Numbered from the stretch's first letter, positions 15,320-24,487 are shown. The stretch: DNA of 64,000 nucleotides from Bog-473 sp963753115 (GCA_963753115.1 CAVWBB010000009.1:1-64000), one strand, 5' to 3'. The notes: a model not told the origin generated them from the letters alone. Program-made: numbers and translations.

Positions 15320-16882
15320 ATGGCTGGGAACGGCATGCAGGGGCGCAACTGGGTCCTCGCCGCCATGATCTTCGCGGTCTCCATGACGTTCATCGACCAG
15401 ACGATCGTCTCCATCGCCGTCCCGAACATCCAACGCGAGCTCGGGCTCACCTCGACCGGGGTGCAGTGGGTGGTGAACGGCTACCTGATCGCCCTCGCCG
15501 CGCTGTTCGCCTTGGGCGGCCGGCTCTCGGACATCTTCGGCCACACCAAGATGTGCGTCATCGGCGTCATCGTGTTCGTCGGCGCGTCCACGCTGTGCGG
15601 GTTCACCCCCAAGGGGTCCATCGCCGAGGCGTGGATCGTCACGTTCCGGGTGGTCCAGGGGGCCGGCGGTGCCCTCATGTTCCCGGCCGCGCTCGCCATC
15701 GTCGTCAACGTGTTCCCCCTCCGTGAACGCGGCAAGGCGCTCGCCCTCTTCTTCGGGATCGCCGGCGGATTGACCGCCATCGGGCCGATCCTTGGTGGGT
15801 ACCTGACGCAGTGGACGTGGCGGGCCATCTTCTGGGTGAACATCCCGGTCGCGATCATTGCGTTGCTCCTGATTGCCGCGTCGAAGCCCAAGACGAAGTA
15901 CCAGCGGGCGCCGATCGACTACCGCGGCGCCGTCCTCATTGCCGCCGGCATCGGGCTCAGTATCTTCGGCCTCCAGCAGTCGGTGCCGTGGGGCTGGAGC
16001 AATCCCTGGACGTGGATCTGCATCATCGGGGGGCTCCTCGTGCTCGTCGTCTTCGTCTTGGCCGAGCTCCGCACCGAATCACCACTCATTCAGGTCGCCA
16101 TCTTCCGCATCCGCGCCTTCACGGTGGAGAACGTCGTGCTGATGATCGCCATGATGGCCTTCATCCCGGTCTTCTTCTTTGCCAGCGAGTATGCGCAGAT
16201 CGCCCTGCACAAGACGGCGTCCGAGGCCGGACTCTTCCTGTTGTACTTCTTCCTCGGCTTCGTGATCGCCGCCCAGGTCGGCGGCCGCATGCTCGACCGG
16301 GAGGGGGCCAAGCGGGCCGTCGTGATCGGCTGTGCCATCGCCGCGGTCGGCTTCGGTATGTGGGCCTCGAAGGCGACGACCCTGAGCTTCAGCAAGCAGG
16401 AGATCTGGGTCATCGTGGCCGGAGCCGGGATGGGCATGATGCTCGGCCCGGCCAACACCGACGCCGTGAACCGGGCGGGGAACCTCTCCTACGGCGAGGC
16501 CACGGGCATCACGCAGACCATCCGCAACTTCGGCGCCAGCCTCGGTCTGGCCGCCCTCGGCACCATTTTGTTGACGATCTACCGGTCGCACCTGACGACA
16601 ACGCTGGAAGCCCCCGCGTTCCACCTGACCAACGCGCAGGCTGCCGCCAAGGCCAGCCAAATCACGCAGGGCCAGCAGAGCCACGGATCGGTGACCTCCA
16701 TTCCGCACTTCGTCTCGCTCGACTTCGCCCACGCGACCCAGGGAGTGCTCTACGCCATGTGCGGGATCATGGCCGCCGCCGCCGCCGTCGCGCTCTTCGG
16801 CTTGCAACGGGGCCGCCAGGAATTCGCACCGGTCGAAGACGGCAGCGTGCCATCGCCCGCCGGGGGCGACGAAAGGCCGTAA
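15320..16882 (+). CDS. MFS drug transporter, DHA2 family (14 TM)
   Basis: A 520-residue integral membrane protein with about 14 hydrophobic helices. It has the EmrB/QacA-type start (TFIDQTIVSIAVPNIQRELG, then VVNGYLIALAALFALGGRLSDIFG) and motif C-like GIAGGLTAIGPILGGYLTQW. It would export hydrophobic or cationic compounds by proton antiport. A TAGGGT -10 box (15284-15289) and an SD GGGAGGGG precede the ATG. It follows the MBL gene by 110 nt and may belong to the same response. Confidence 0.88.
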   Translation: MAGNGMQGRNWVLAAMIFAVSMTFIDQTIVSIAVPNIQRELGLTSTGVQWVVNGYLIALAALFALGGRLSDIFGHTKMCVIGVIVFVGASTLCGFTPKGSIAEAWIVTFRVVQGAGGALMFPAALAIVVNVFPLRERGKALALFFGIAGGLTAIGPILGGYLTQWTWRAIFWVNIPVAIIALLLIAASKPKTKYQRAPIDYRGAVLIAAGIGLSIFGLQQSVPWGWSNPWTWICIIGGLLVLVVFVLAELRTESPLIQVAIFRIRAFTVENVVLMIAMMAFIPVFFFASEYAQIALHKTASEAGLFLLYFFLGFVIAAQVGGRMLDREGAKRAVVIGCAIAAVGFGMWASKATTLSFSKQEIWVIVAGAGMGMMLGPANTDAVNRAGNLSYGEATGITQTIRNFGASLGLAALGTILLTIYRSHLTTTLEAPAFHLTNAQAAAKASQITQGQQSHGSVTSIPHFVSLDFAHATQGVLYAMCGIMAAAAAVALFGLQRGRQEFAPVEDGSVPSPAGGDERP

Positions 16883-16945
16883 CCTCGTCGCGGCGTCGCC
16901 GTGGCCGCGTTGCCGTCAGCCCGGCGGTCTCTGGAGGAGGCAGTC

Positions 16946-17659
16946 ATGTCGCACCGAAGCCGCATCGGGATCCGGGTCGCCGCACTGGTCGCAGTTGCCG
17001 CGCTGGCCACGGGCTGCGGTGTCGTGAGCAAGGTCAAGCAGACCGTGCACACGATCCAGGGCAACCGCGCCACCATCGACTCGTTCACGAAGAACTTGCA
17101 GTCCGCCAGCAACACCCCGTTCGAAGCCACCTACACGACGACCGGAAGCGCGCCCGTCACGGTCGTCTATGCCGTCGACCCCTCCATCAATGGACTCGCC
17201 TTCCACGAGACCCAGTCGGGCTCCAGCGCGTCCAACGTGCAGATCATCGTCAATGCATCGGGCGAGTACGTGTGCAACCAGAGCGGATCGGCCGGCGCCT
17301 GGTCGTGCCAGAAGCTGGGCCAGGCCGATGCAGCGACCGAGAACAAGATCTTCGACATCTACACCCCCTCGCACTGGACCGACTTCCTCAAGGGGGTCTC
17401 GCTGGTGGCGGGACTCAGCGGCGACAAGGTGACGACCTCGACCATGTCGCTCAACGGCTTCGACATGAACTGCGTGGACCTGGTCGCCCGCGGCGTGCCG
17501 GGCACGAGCACCATCTGCAGCACGTCCCAAGGGGTCCTCGGTTACGTCAAGGTGGCGTCGAACTCGACGAGCTTCCAGATCACAAACTTCTCTTCGTCAC
17601 CCTCGCCGTCGCTGTTCCAGCTGCCGCCCGGCGCCACCCTGACGACCACCACGACCTGA
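16946..17659 (+). CDS. Secreted lipoprotein, unknown function
   Basis: A 237-residue protein with a clear lipobox (LATG-C24) after an Arg-rich, hydrophobic signal, so it is likely anchored to the outer leaflet of the membrane. The mature part shows TYTTTGSAPVTVVYAVDP, paired cysteines (YVCNQSG and WSCQKLG, later NCVDL and TICS) and a Ser/Pro/Thr-rich end. I do not recognise the family; the layout resembles ligand-binding lipoproteins of the LppX/LprG kind only in general terms. ATG chosen for its SD GGAGGAGG. Confidence 0.75.
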   Translation: MSHRSRIGIRVAALVAVAALATGCGVVSKVKQTVHTIQGNRATIDSFTKNLQSASNTPFEATYTTTGSAPVTVVYAVDPSINGLAFHETQSGSSASNVQIIVNASGEYVCNQSGSAGAWSCQKLGQADAATENKIFDIYTPSHWTDFLKGVSLVAGLSGDKVTTSTMSLNGFDMNCVDLVARGVPGTSTICSTSQGVLGYVKVASNSTSFQITNFSSSPSPSLFQLPPGATLTTTTT

Positions 17660-17700
17660 GGCCGGTCCCGCCGCCACGTGCGCCCGGACACAATGTGGGG

Positions 17701-18816
17701 ATGACCACCTTCATCACCCGCTACGAGACGTCGGGGTCCGGCGTCCGCCTGGCCGTCAAGGACCTCATCGACATGGTGGGCGAGCAGACGACGGCGGGGT
17801 GCCGCGCCGTGGCGGCGCGTGCCGTGCCGGCGCCTCGGGACGCGGCATGCCTGGCCGGCGCCCGCGCCGCGGGCGCACGGATTGTGGGGCGTACCAATCT
17901 GCACGAGTTGGCCCTCGGCGTGACGGGTGTGAACGAGTGGTACGGGACTCCGGTGAACCCGCTCGACCCCTCGCGCGTTCCCGGCGGATCGTCGAGTGGC
18001 TCTGCCGTGGCGGTGGCGACCGGCGAGGCCGACGTCGCCTACGGCAGCGACACCGGCGGTTCGGTGCGCATCCCCGCTGCCTGCTGCGGCACGGCCGGCC
18101 TCAAGACGACCTGGGGCCGCATCCCGCTCGACGGGGTCTGGCCGCTGGCGCCGAGCTTCGACACGGTGGGCCCGATGGCGCGCACGGTGGCCGGTCTCGT
18201 CACCGGGATGGAAATGCTCGAACCCGGTTTCACCGTGGCCGGCGGCAGCGGGACCGACCTGGCGGTCGGGCGCCTGGCGATCGACGCCGACCCTGCGATC
18301 ACGGCGGCGCTCGACCGCGCCCTCGGCCTCGTCGGCTGGGACTGCCGCGAGCTGGTCATCCCGGAGTGGGACGACGCCACCATGCAGGCGGGCCTCCTCC
18401 TGGTGGTCGAGGCCTGGCAGTCCGACTCGACGCTGGTGGCGGAGGACCCGGAGGGCATCAGCGTCGGTGTGCGCGAACGGCTGGAGCTCGGTGGCGCCTT
18501 CGACGAGCGCACCGTGGCGGCGGCCTGGCGCGTCCAGCGTGCCTGGAAGGCGACGCTGGAGCGCCTCTTCACCGAGGTCGACCTCCTCGTCACCCCGACG
18601 CTGAGCATCTTCCCGCCCCGCCTGGAGGACGGGGACGATCTCCTGGTCTCGCGCTGCACGTTGCCCGTGAACCTGGCCGGAGTGCCCGCGTTGTCGCTCC
18701 CCGTGCCGACCGGAGGGCCCCTGCCCGCCAGCCTGCAGCTGATCGGGCCGGCCGGCAGCGAGGAACGGCTCCTGGCCGCGGGCGCGTGCCTCGAGGCAGC
18801 AGTGGCGTCCGCCTGA
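17701..18816 (+). CDS. Amidase-signature hydrolase
   Basis: A 371-residue amidase-signature enzyme. The catalytic triad is visible: Lys20 (RLAVKDLID), a cis-Ser in VPGGSSSGSA (~97-98) and the nucleophile Ser121 in SDTGGSVRIPAA. It is shorter than GatA (about 480), lacking part of the C-terminal region, as in small-amide hydrolases. It hydrolyses an amide to acid and ammonia; substrate unknown. It is not accompanied by gatB or gatC, so a tRNA role is unlikely. Confidence 0.87.
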   Translation: MTTFITRYETSGSGVRLAVKDLIDMVGEQTTAGCRAVAARAVPAPRDAACLAGARAAGARIVGRTNLHELALGVTGVNEWYGTPVNPLDPSRVPGGSSSGSAVAVATGEADVAYGSDTGGSVRIPAACCGTAGLKTTWGRIPLDGVWPLAPSFDTVGPMARTVAGLVTGMEMLEPGFTVAGGSGTDLAVGRLAIDADPAITAALDRALGLVGWDCRELVIPEWDDATMQAGLLLVVEAWQSDSTLVAEDPEGISVGVRERLELGGAFDERTVAAAWRVQRAWKATLERLFTEVDLLVTPTLSIFPPRLEDGDDLLVSRCTLPVNLAGVPALSLPVPTGGPLPASLQLIGPAGSEERLLAAGACLEAAVASA

Positions 18817-18840
18817 CCGCGCGCACCGCCGAGTGTGGCG

Positions 18841-19779
18841 TCAGGCGTTGACGCGGACGAGGCCGCGGCCGATGTCCGCCAGGTAGTCCCGCACGCCCGC
18901 CGGCGCCACGACCTCGAGTCCATCGGCGAAGCCGGCCAGTTGGCGCGCCACCATCTCCTCGGACTGGGCCCGCAACTCCACCTCGGTCCGCCCGTCCGCC
19001 CCGACCGCGCCGATCCCGACGCGCGAGCCGAACATCCAGCGCAGGACGTCGACGATCCTTGCCTCGGCGCGCAGCTGCACCCGGAGCGGGGCGCGTTGCG
19101 CGTCCACGGTCGTGACGATGGAGCGCCACGCCGCGGCGAGGTCGAAGTCGTCGGGGCGCACGGCCGGTTCGGACGTGAGGCGCAGGGAGCGCACCCGGCT
19201 GACCCGGAAGGTCCGTTGGCCGGCTTCGGTTTCCGCGACGAGGTACCACGTGTTGTTCTTGACCACGAGCCCCAGCGGGTGCACCGTGCGTGACGAGGCG
19301 CGCCCGTCGCGTCCTCGGTAGTCCAGCTCGACGCGGACACCTTCGATCACGGCGCGTTGGAGCTCCTCCAGGTGGTCCGGCGCCGCGGGAGCCGTCTGGT
19401 CCCAGCCGGACGGGTCATGGACGACCGCACTCGCCGCAGCCTCGGCATGCTCGCGGAAGGTCGCGGGGAGCGCCTGCACGAGCTTGCGCAGGGCCGCGCG
19501 GACCTCGGGCGTGGCGTCGGCCGGCCCGGCGATCAGGAACAGCGCCCTGGCCTCGTCGGCGGTCAGCCCGCTCAGGTCTGTGCGCGCCCCGCCGACCAGC
19601 TCCCACCCGCCACCTCGTCCGGGTTGGGAATAGACGGGGATGCCCGCCATGGCGAGGCCCTCGAGGTCGCGGCGGGCCGTCCGCTCACTGATCTCGAGCT
19701 CGCGGGCGAGCTGAGCGGCCGTGACGCGGCCCTTGGCCTGCAGGACCAGGAGGGCGGCGACGAGGCGATCGGCACGCAT
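18841..19779 (-). CDS. WYL-domain transcriptional regulator (YafY/DeoR type)
   Basis: A 312-residue regulator. Residues ~1-60 form a winged helix (TAAQLARELEISERTARRDL), residues ~140-215 a WYL domain (VELDYRGRDGR, LGLVVKNNTWYLVAE, FRVSRVRSL) and ~220-312 a WCX-type C-terminal extension. WYL domains sense nucleotides or small ligands. The gene is divergent from a DinB protein gene; a 7-bp perfect palindrome TGGCCAT-GAG-ATGGCCA lies in the 110-bp gap and is its likely operator. Confidence 0.9.
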   Translation of the reverse strand: MRADRLVAALLVLQAKGRVTAAQLARELEISERTARRDLEGLAMAGIPVYSQPGRGGGWELVGGARTDLSGLTADEARALFLIAGPADATPEVRAALRKLVQALPATFREHAEAAASAVVHDPSGWDQTAPAAPDHLEELQRAVIEGVRVELDYRGRDGRASSRTVHPLGLVVKNNTWYLVAETEAGQRTFRVSRVRSLRLTSEPAVRPDDFDLAAAWRSIVTTVDAQRAPLRVQLRAEARIVDVLRWMFGSRVGIGAVGADGRTEVELRAQSEEMVARQLAGFADGLEVVAPAGVRDYLADIGRGLVRVNA

Positions 19780-19783
19780 GCGA

Positions 19784-19822
19784 CCAGTTTGCCAAGAAAA
19801 GTGGCCATGAGATGGCCAGTTT
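19784..19822. promoter_or_regulatory. Palindromic operator between WYL regulator and DinB gene
   Basis: TGGCCAT (19802-19808), GAG, ATGGCCA (19812-19818) is a perfect inverted repeat. It is flanked by a direct repeat CCAGTTT (19784-19790 and 19816-19822), 32 bp apart or about three helical turns. The position just upstream of the regulator start suggests autoregulation. Confidence 0.65.
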
Positions 19823-19889
19823 CAGGGCGCACCATGCCAGGACACAGAGCGGAGCCGGGGGAGACCCGGCCCGGAACGGAGATGACACC

Positions 19890-20453
19890 ATGCCTGGACT
19901 CGTTGCCCCCCTCGTCGACGAGCGTGAGGTGCTGCTGGCCTTCCTGGCGCAGCAGCGCGACGCCCTGCGGTACGCCGCCCATGGCCTCGACCGCGACCAG
20001 GTCGCCGCCCGGCCGACGGTCAGCGAGCTCTGCCTGGCCGGCCTCATCAAGCACGCGGCGCTGGTCGAGCGGGCCTGGACGACGTACCTCACCACGGGTG
20101 ACACGTCCGTGTTCGCCCCCGGTGACGAGGAGGACTGGGGCGACGGGTTCCGGCTGACCGAAGGAGAGACGCTCGACGACGTGCTCACCCTGGCCGCGGA
20201 CCAGGCCCGTCTCACCGAGAAGGTGGTGGGCGCCCTGGAGGACCTCGCCGCACCCCTCGCGCCGACCACCGACGTCGTCCCGTGGATCCCCGGTGGCATC
20301 GTCTGGACGCCGCGTTGGGTCCTGCTGCACCTCATAGAGGAGACGGCCCGCCACGCCGGACACGCCGACATCATCCGCGAGTCCGTCGACGGTGCCACCT
20401 GCTGGACGCTGATGGCCGCGGCCGAGGGATGGTCGCTGCAGGACTGGGCGTAG
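19890..20453 (+). CDS. DinB-family protein
   Basis: A 187-residue four-helix-bundle protein. The DinB/DUF664 pattern is LLAFLAQQRDALRYAAHGLD, LCLAGLIKHAALVERAWT, and VLLHLIEETARHAGHADIIRE; the His residues (H55, the H in LLHLIEE and the H in HAGHAD) fit a metal triad. Some DinB proteins are thiol-dependent S-transferases (mycothiol or bacillithiol). ATG with SD GGAG. Transcription divergent from the WYL regulator suggests it is the regulator's target. Confidence 0.82.
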   Translation: MPGLVAPLVDEREVLLAFLAQQRDALRYAAHGLDRDQVAARPTVSELCLAGLIKHAALVERAWTTYLTTGDTSVFAPGDEEDWGDGFRLTEGETLDDVLTLAADQARLTEKVVGALEDLAAPLAPTTDVVPWIPGGIVWTPRWVLLHLIEETARHAGHADIIRESVDGATCWTLMAAAEGWSLQDWA

Positions 20454-20488
20454 GGGGCGCCGCACCTCCACCGTAGGGTGGGCAGCGC

Positions 20489-21130
20489 ATGCAGATCGAT
20501 GTGTGGTCCGACTACGCGTGTCCGTGGTGCGCGCTCGGCTTCGCCCGGCTCAAGGTCGCATTGGCCGACTTCGAGCACGGTGACGAGGTCACCGTGGTGC
20601 ACCGTTCCTTCGAGCTGAACCGCCGAGCGCCGGCGCGCGTCGAGGGCACTCAGGAGGAGCGTCTCTACCGCAAGTACGGGATGAGCCCCGGACAGGTCCG
20701 GGCCGGTCACGCGCACCTGACCGCGCTCGGGGCGGAGGTGGGCTTCGCCTTCGACTTCGAGGGCGTGCGGTCGGGCAGCACGTTCGACGCCCACCGGCTC
20801 ACCCAGGCGGTGCGGGGGACCGAGCACGAGGATGCGCTGGTGCAGGGATTGTTCGCCGCCCACTTCACCGACGGGCGGCAGCTCTCCGATCCCGACGTCC
20901 TGCGCGCCGTCGCCCACGACGCGGGCGTGCCCGAGGTCGTGACGGAGAACGTGGTCGGCGGCACGGCCGGCTCTGCCGAGGTGCGCGCCGACGAGGCTGC
21001 CGCAGAGGATCGCGACGTGACCGGCGTGCCCTACTTCCTCATCGATGACGTGTGGCCAATTCCGGGGGCGCAGGATGTCGAGACGCTCGGTGCCCTGCTG
21101 CGCCGCGCCTGGTCACGCCTCGGCCATTGA
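20489..21130 (+). CDS. DsbA-family (FrnE-like) oxidoreductase
   Basis: A 213-residue thioredoxin-fold protein with the active site CPWC at residues 11-14 (VWSDYACPWCALGF) and the cis-Pro region VTGVPYFLIDD. An inserted helical domain carries FDAHRLTQAVRGTEHED. No signal peptide is visible, so it is cytoplasmic, like FrnE. A TAGGGT box (20474-20479) lies 9 nt before the ATG, suggesting leaderless transcription. Its 3' end overlaps the convergent decarboxylase gene by 18 bp. Confidence 0.88.
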   Translation: MQIDVWSDYACPWCALGFARLKVALADFEHGDEVTVVHRSFELNRRAPARVEGTQEERLYRKYGMSPGQVRAGHAHLTALGAEVGFAFDFEGVRSGSTFDAHRLTQAVRGTEHEDALVQGLFAAHFTDGRQLSDPDVLRAVAHDAGVPEVVTENVVGGTAGSAEVRADEAAAEDRDVTGVPYFLIDDVWPIPGAQDVETLGALLRRAWSRLGH

Positions 21131-22483
21131 GGCAAGGATCTCGTCGATCATCTCCACGGTGGTGTTCGGGTGGAGGAAGGCGAAGCGGGCCACGGTCTCG
21201 CCTTCCCACACGGTGGGCGTGACGAAGCCGATCTGGTCGTGGAGAAGGCGGGCCGACCAGCTCTCGTAGTCGAGCTTCGCCCATCCCTCGCGCCGGAACA
21301 GCACGATGGAGAGCCCGGGCTCGCGTACCAGCTCGACATGGGGCGAGGCCTCGATCCGCTCGGCCGCGTGCTGGGCGATGGCCAGGCCCGCCTCCACGGC
21401 ATCGCGGTAGGCGTCCAGGCCGTTGACGGCCAGCGAGAACCAGAGCGGGAGCCCGCGGGCGCGTCGCGTCAGGTGGAAGGCGTAGTCGCTCGGGTTCCAC
21501 TCTTCGGGGTTCTCGCTGTGCAACACCTCGAGGTAGTGCGCGTCCTGGGTGTGCACCGCCTTGGCGAGGTTGGGCTGGCGGTAGATCAGGGCCGCGCAGT
21601 CGAAGGGAGCGAAGAGCCACTTGTGGGGGTCGACGATGAACGAGTCGGCCTTTTCGAAGCCGGCGAACTGGTCTTTGACGGATGGGGCGAACAACGCGGC
21701 GGCCCCGCCGTACGCGCCGTCGATGTGGAACCACAGGGAGTGCTCGGCGGCCACGTCGGCCACGCCTGCCAGGTCGTCGACGATGCCGGCGTTCGTGGTC
21801 CCCGCGGTGGCCACGACGGCGATGACGTCGGTGCGGCGCGGGTCCTCGCGCAAGGCGGCGCGCAGCGCGGAGCCGGTGAGCCGGTGGTCGAGGACCGGCA
21901 CGGTGAGCGTCTCGACGCCGAGCACGTGGAGCGCCTTGCCGACCGACGAGTGGGCCTCCTCGCTCAGCGCCACGAGCGGTCGCAGGGGGGCGTCGGCGTG
22001 GCGGCGGTGCCCCGCCGTGTCGCGGGCCACCATGAGAGCGGACAGGTTGCCCGCCGACCCGCCGGCCACGAAGCAGCCCCCGGCGCCTTCGGGCAGACCG
22101 GCCTGGGCGGACAGGACCGCCAGGGCCTGGTTCTCGGCCACCACGACACCGGCGGCCTCGAGCCACGACGTGCCGTGCAGCGACGAGCACGAGACGAACA
22201 TGTCGAAGAGCAGGGAGGCCTTGGTCGGGGCCGCCGGGATGAAGGACAAGAAGCGGGGGCTGTCGCACGAGACCACCGCTGTCGACAGCTTTTCGACGAA
22301 GATCTTCAGCACCTGCGCGGCGTCGGTGCCGCCGGGCCGCATCAGCCCGGCCAACTCGGCGTCGAGGGACTCGACCAAGCCGCCGAAGTCGAGGGCGACC
22401 GGGTCCATGGAGAGGCGTTCCCGGCACGCCGCCAGGATGAGCTCGGTCATGGCCTCGTCGTAGTGGAACATGTCGCTCGCCAT
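21113..22483 (-). CDS. PLP-dependent group II amino-acid decarboxylase
   Basis: A 456-residue fold-I PLP enzyme of the aromatic-L-amino-acid/diaminobutyrate/glutamate decarboxylase group. The PLP lysine lies in SFIVDPHKWLFAPFDC, the pyridine-stacking His in LSEEAHSSVGKAL, and the acidic residue in WFHIDGAYGGAAALF. The substrate is not clear from sequence. Its ATG shares one base with the larC stop (TGATG), so larB, larC and this gene are one coupled operon; an upstream in-frame start inside larC is less likely. The coupling to nickel-pincer cofactor genes is unusual. Confidence 0.88.
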   Translation of the reverse strand: MASDMFHYDEAMTELILAACRERLSMDPVALDFGGLVESLDAELAGLMRPGGTDAAQVLKIFVEKLSTAVVSCDSPRFLSFIPAAPTKASLLFDMFVSCSSLHGTSWLEAAGVVVAENQALAVLSAQAGLPEGAGGCFVAGGSAGNLSALMVARDTAGHRRHADAPLRPLVALSEEAHSSVGKALHVLGVETLTVPVLDHRLTGSALRAALREDPRRTDVIAVVATAGTTNAGIVDDLAGVADVAAEHSLWFHIDGAYGGAAALFAPSVKDQFAGFEKADSFIVDPHKWLFAPFDCAALIYRQPNLAKAVHTQDAHYLEVLHSENPEEWNPSDYAFHLTRRARGLPLWFSLAVNGLDAYRDAVEAGLAIAQHAAERIEASPHVELVREPGLSIVLFRREGWAKLDYESWSARLLHDQIGFVTPTVWEGETVARFAFLHPNTTVEMIDEILASMAEA

Positions 22484-23706
22484 CAGGCGGGTGCATCCTC
22501 CGGACCCGGTGCGGAGGCCGGCCGCTGCGTGGCGCGCCACGCCTCCTCGGCTCGGCTGGCCACCTCGTGCGGCGGGGAGCCCGTCTTGGTTGCGGCCAGC
22601 GCGACGTCGTCGAACTCGGGCTTGGCCCGCCCACTGATGACCTTCATCCGGATCACGATGCCGTCGACGGTGACCTGCGCGAGCTCGCGGGCGACCGGCC
22701 AGCGCTGCACCGCAGTGGCACGGACGCCCATCGTCCCGGTGATCCGCTGGATCTCGCGGCGCTGGGTCTCCGCGCCGGTGGCGTCGGTCAGGACGTGAAG
22801 GACGTGGCCGGGCCGCCCCTTCTTCATGGTCACCGGGCTCACCCAGGCGTCGAGCGCCCCGGCCTCGAGCGTTGCCGCGACGGCCAGCCCCAGCTGCTCA
22901 CCGGTGACGTCGTCGAGGTTCGTCTCGAGCAGCAGCGCCTGCTGCCCGGGGCCGGGCGCCGGGTGTGCGGCGCGCCGCCCGATGACCACCTGGGTGCAGT
23001 TCGGCAGGTCCTCCATCTCACCGGCGCCCCCGCCAAAGCCCGACGACGCGATCGTCATGTCCGGCATGGGGCCGAACGCGCTGGAGAGCGTGGCCAGCAG
23101 GGCGGCACCGGTCGGCGTCGTGAGCTCAATCGGGACGTCGCGACCGTACGAGGGGATCCCCTCCAGCAGGCGGACCGTCGCCGGCGCCGGATTGGGCAGC
23201 CGGCCGTGCGCGCTGCGCACCATGCCCATGCCCGTGGCCACCGCCGAGGCACACACCTCGTCGACCCCGAGCACCTCGAGCGCGGCGGCGGTCCCGACGA
23301 CGTCGATGATCGCGTCGTGCCCGCCGACCTCGTGGAAGTGGACCTGGTCGATGGGCCGCCGGTGCAGCGCGGATTCGACCGTTGCCAGTTTGTGGAAGAC
23401 CGCCTGCGCGCGCGCCGTGACCCGGGCCGGCAGGGCGGCGTCCTCAATCAGCGCGGCGATCACGCCGTGGGTGCGCACCACCACGTCGTCACCCCCGACG
23501 ATGGCGCGGGTGCAGGCGATGCCTCCCCGGATGCCATCTTCGAACTCGAGGTGCCAGCCGGGGAGGTGCAGGCGGTTGAGCAGCGCCCGGACCTCGTCGA
23601 CATCCGCCCCCGCGTCGACGAGCGACCCCAGCGCCATGTCGCCCGCGATGCCGGCGAAGCAGTGGAACCATGCCACCGTGGCGACGTCCTCGCCGGGCGC
23701 CCTCAC
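22483..23706 (-). CDS. larC: LarC nickel insertase (nickel-pincer cofactor synthesis)
   Basis: A 407-residue CTP-dependent cyclometallase that inserts nickel into the pincer nucleotide. The family motifs are FHCFAGIAGDMALGSLVDAG at the start, QVHFHEVGGHDAIIDVVG in the middle, and ETNLDDVTGEQLG opening the C-terminal (LarC2) half, with VTMKKGRPGHVLHVL. In Lactiplantibacillus LarC is made by a programmed frameshift; here both halves are in one continuous frame. GTG start overlapping the larB stop (GTGA). Confidence 0.93.
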   Translation of the reverse strand: MRAPGEDVATVAWFHCFAGIAGDMALGSLVDAGADVDEVRALLNRLHLPGWHLEFEDGIRGGIACTRAIVGGDDVVVRTHGVIAALIEDAALPARVTARAQAVFHKLATVESALHRRPIDQVHFHEVGGHDAIIDVVGTAAALEVLGVDEVCASAVATGMGMVRSAHGRLPNPAPATVRLLEGIPSYGRDVPIELTTPTGAALLATLSSAFGPMPDMTIASSGFGGGAGEMEDLPNCTQVVIGRRAAHPAPGPGQQALLLETNLDDVTGEQLGLAVAATLEAGALDAWVSPVTMKKGRPGHVLHVLTDATGAETQRREIQRITGTMGVRATAVQRWPVARELAQVTVDGIVIRMKVISGRAKPEFDDVALAATKTGSPPHEVASRAEEAWRATQRPASAPGPEDAPA

Positions 23707-24464
23707 GGGAGGAGCCGAGCGATCGCGCAGGCCGCGCCGTACCCGTTGTCGATGCCGACCACGGTGATGCCCGAAGAGCAGGCGGAGAGCATGGCGAGCA
23801 GCGCGGTCACGCCCTCGAGCGCGGCGCCGTAGCCGGTGCTCGTCGGGACGGCGACGACCGGTGCCGGCGTGAGCCCGCCCACCACGCTGGCCAGCGCGCC
23901 CTCCATGCCGGCGATCACGACGACCGCGTCAGCCATGGCCAGGGTGTCGAGCTCGGCGAGGAGGCGGTGCAGTCCCGCGACGCCACAGTCGGTGAGCTGG
24001 GTCGGCGAAAAGCCGAGCGCCCGCAACACGGACGTGCACTCAGTGGCGACGGGCAGATCGGCCGTTCCTGCGGTGATGACGACGACCTGGCCGTCCCTCG
24101 CCGGCGCCGGACGGAAGACCACGGTCGAGAGGGATCCGCTCTCCTCCACGGCACTCGGGCTGAGACCCCCCGCCATGGCCGCGGCGATGACCGCCTTGAC
24201 CTGGTCCTCCGTCGCCCTGGTCAACAGGACCGGGTTCTCGGTCGCCGAGAGAAGCTCGTCGACGACGGCAGCGCAGTGCTCGGGGGTCTTGCCTGGTCCG
24301 TAGATGGCCTCGGGCACCCCGAGGCGGAGGTCGCGGTGATGGTCCACCCGGGCGAACCCGAGGTCGGCGTAGGGCAGACGGCGGAGCTGCCGGACGGCGT
24401 CGTCAGGCGTGCAGCGGCCGGCGGCGACGTCTTCGATGAGTGTGCGAAGCGAGGAAGCGTCCAT
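23703..24464 (-). CDS. larB: LarB nicotinic-acid adenine dinucleotide carboxylase/hydrolase
   Basis: A 253-residue PurE-like protein. LarB carboxylates NaAD and hydrolyses the phosphoanhydride, the first step to the nickel-pincer nucleotide. Visible segments are DLGFARVDHHRDLRLGVPE (N-terminal domain), VVITAGTADLPVA, DCGVAGLHRLL, VVIAGMEGALASVVGGL, PTSTGYGAALEG and ACSSGITVVGIDNGYGA, whose Cys matches the covalent NaAD residue. The ATG at 24464 is preferred over an upstream TTG at 24485. It is divergent from pheA with only 23 bp between starts. Confidence 0.93.
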   Translation of the reverse strand: MDASSLRTLIEDVAAGRCTPDDAVRQLRRLPYADLGFARVDHHRDLRLGVPEAIYGPGKTPEHCAAVVDELLSATENPVLLTRATEDQVKAVIAAAMAGGLSPSAVEESGSLSTVVFRPAPARDGQVVVITAGTADLPVATECTSVLRALGFSPTQLTDCGVAGLHRLLAELDTLAMADAVVVIAGMEGALASVVGGLTPAPVVAVPTSTGYGAALEGVTALLAMLSACSSGITVVGIDNGYGAACAIARLLP

Positions 24465-24473
24465 GACCTGCTC

Positions 24474-24479
24474 TATCCT
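24474..24479 (+). promoter_or_regulatory. -10 element (TATCCT) for leaderless pheA mRNA
   Basis: TATCCT lies 8 nt before the GTG at 24488 in the 23-bp gap between larB and pheA; no SD is present. The -35 region would fall inside larB. Confidence 0.5.
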
Positions 24480-24487
24480 GCCCAACT

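Noticed and set aside
15811..17700. Long plus-strand frame running from inside the MFS gene into the amidase
   Set aside because: Only the part from 17701 is amidase; before that it is a shadow of the MFS and lipoprotein genes.
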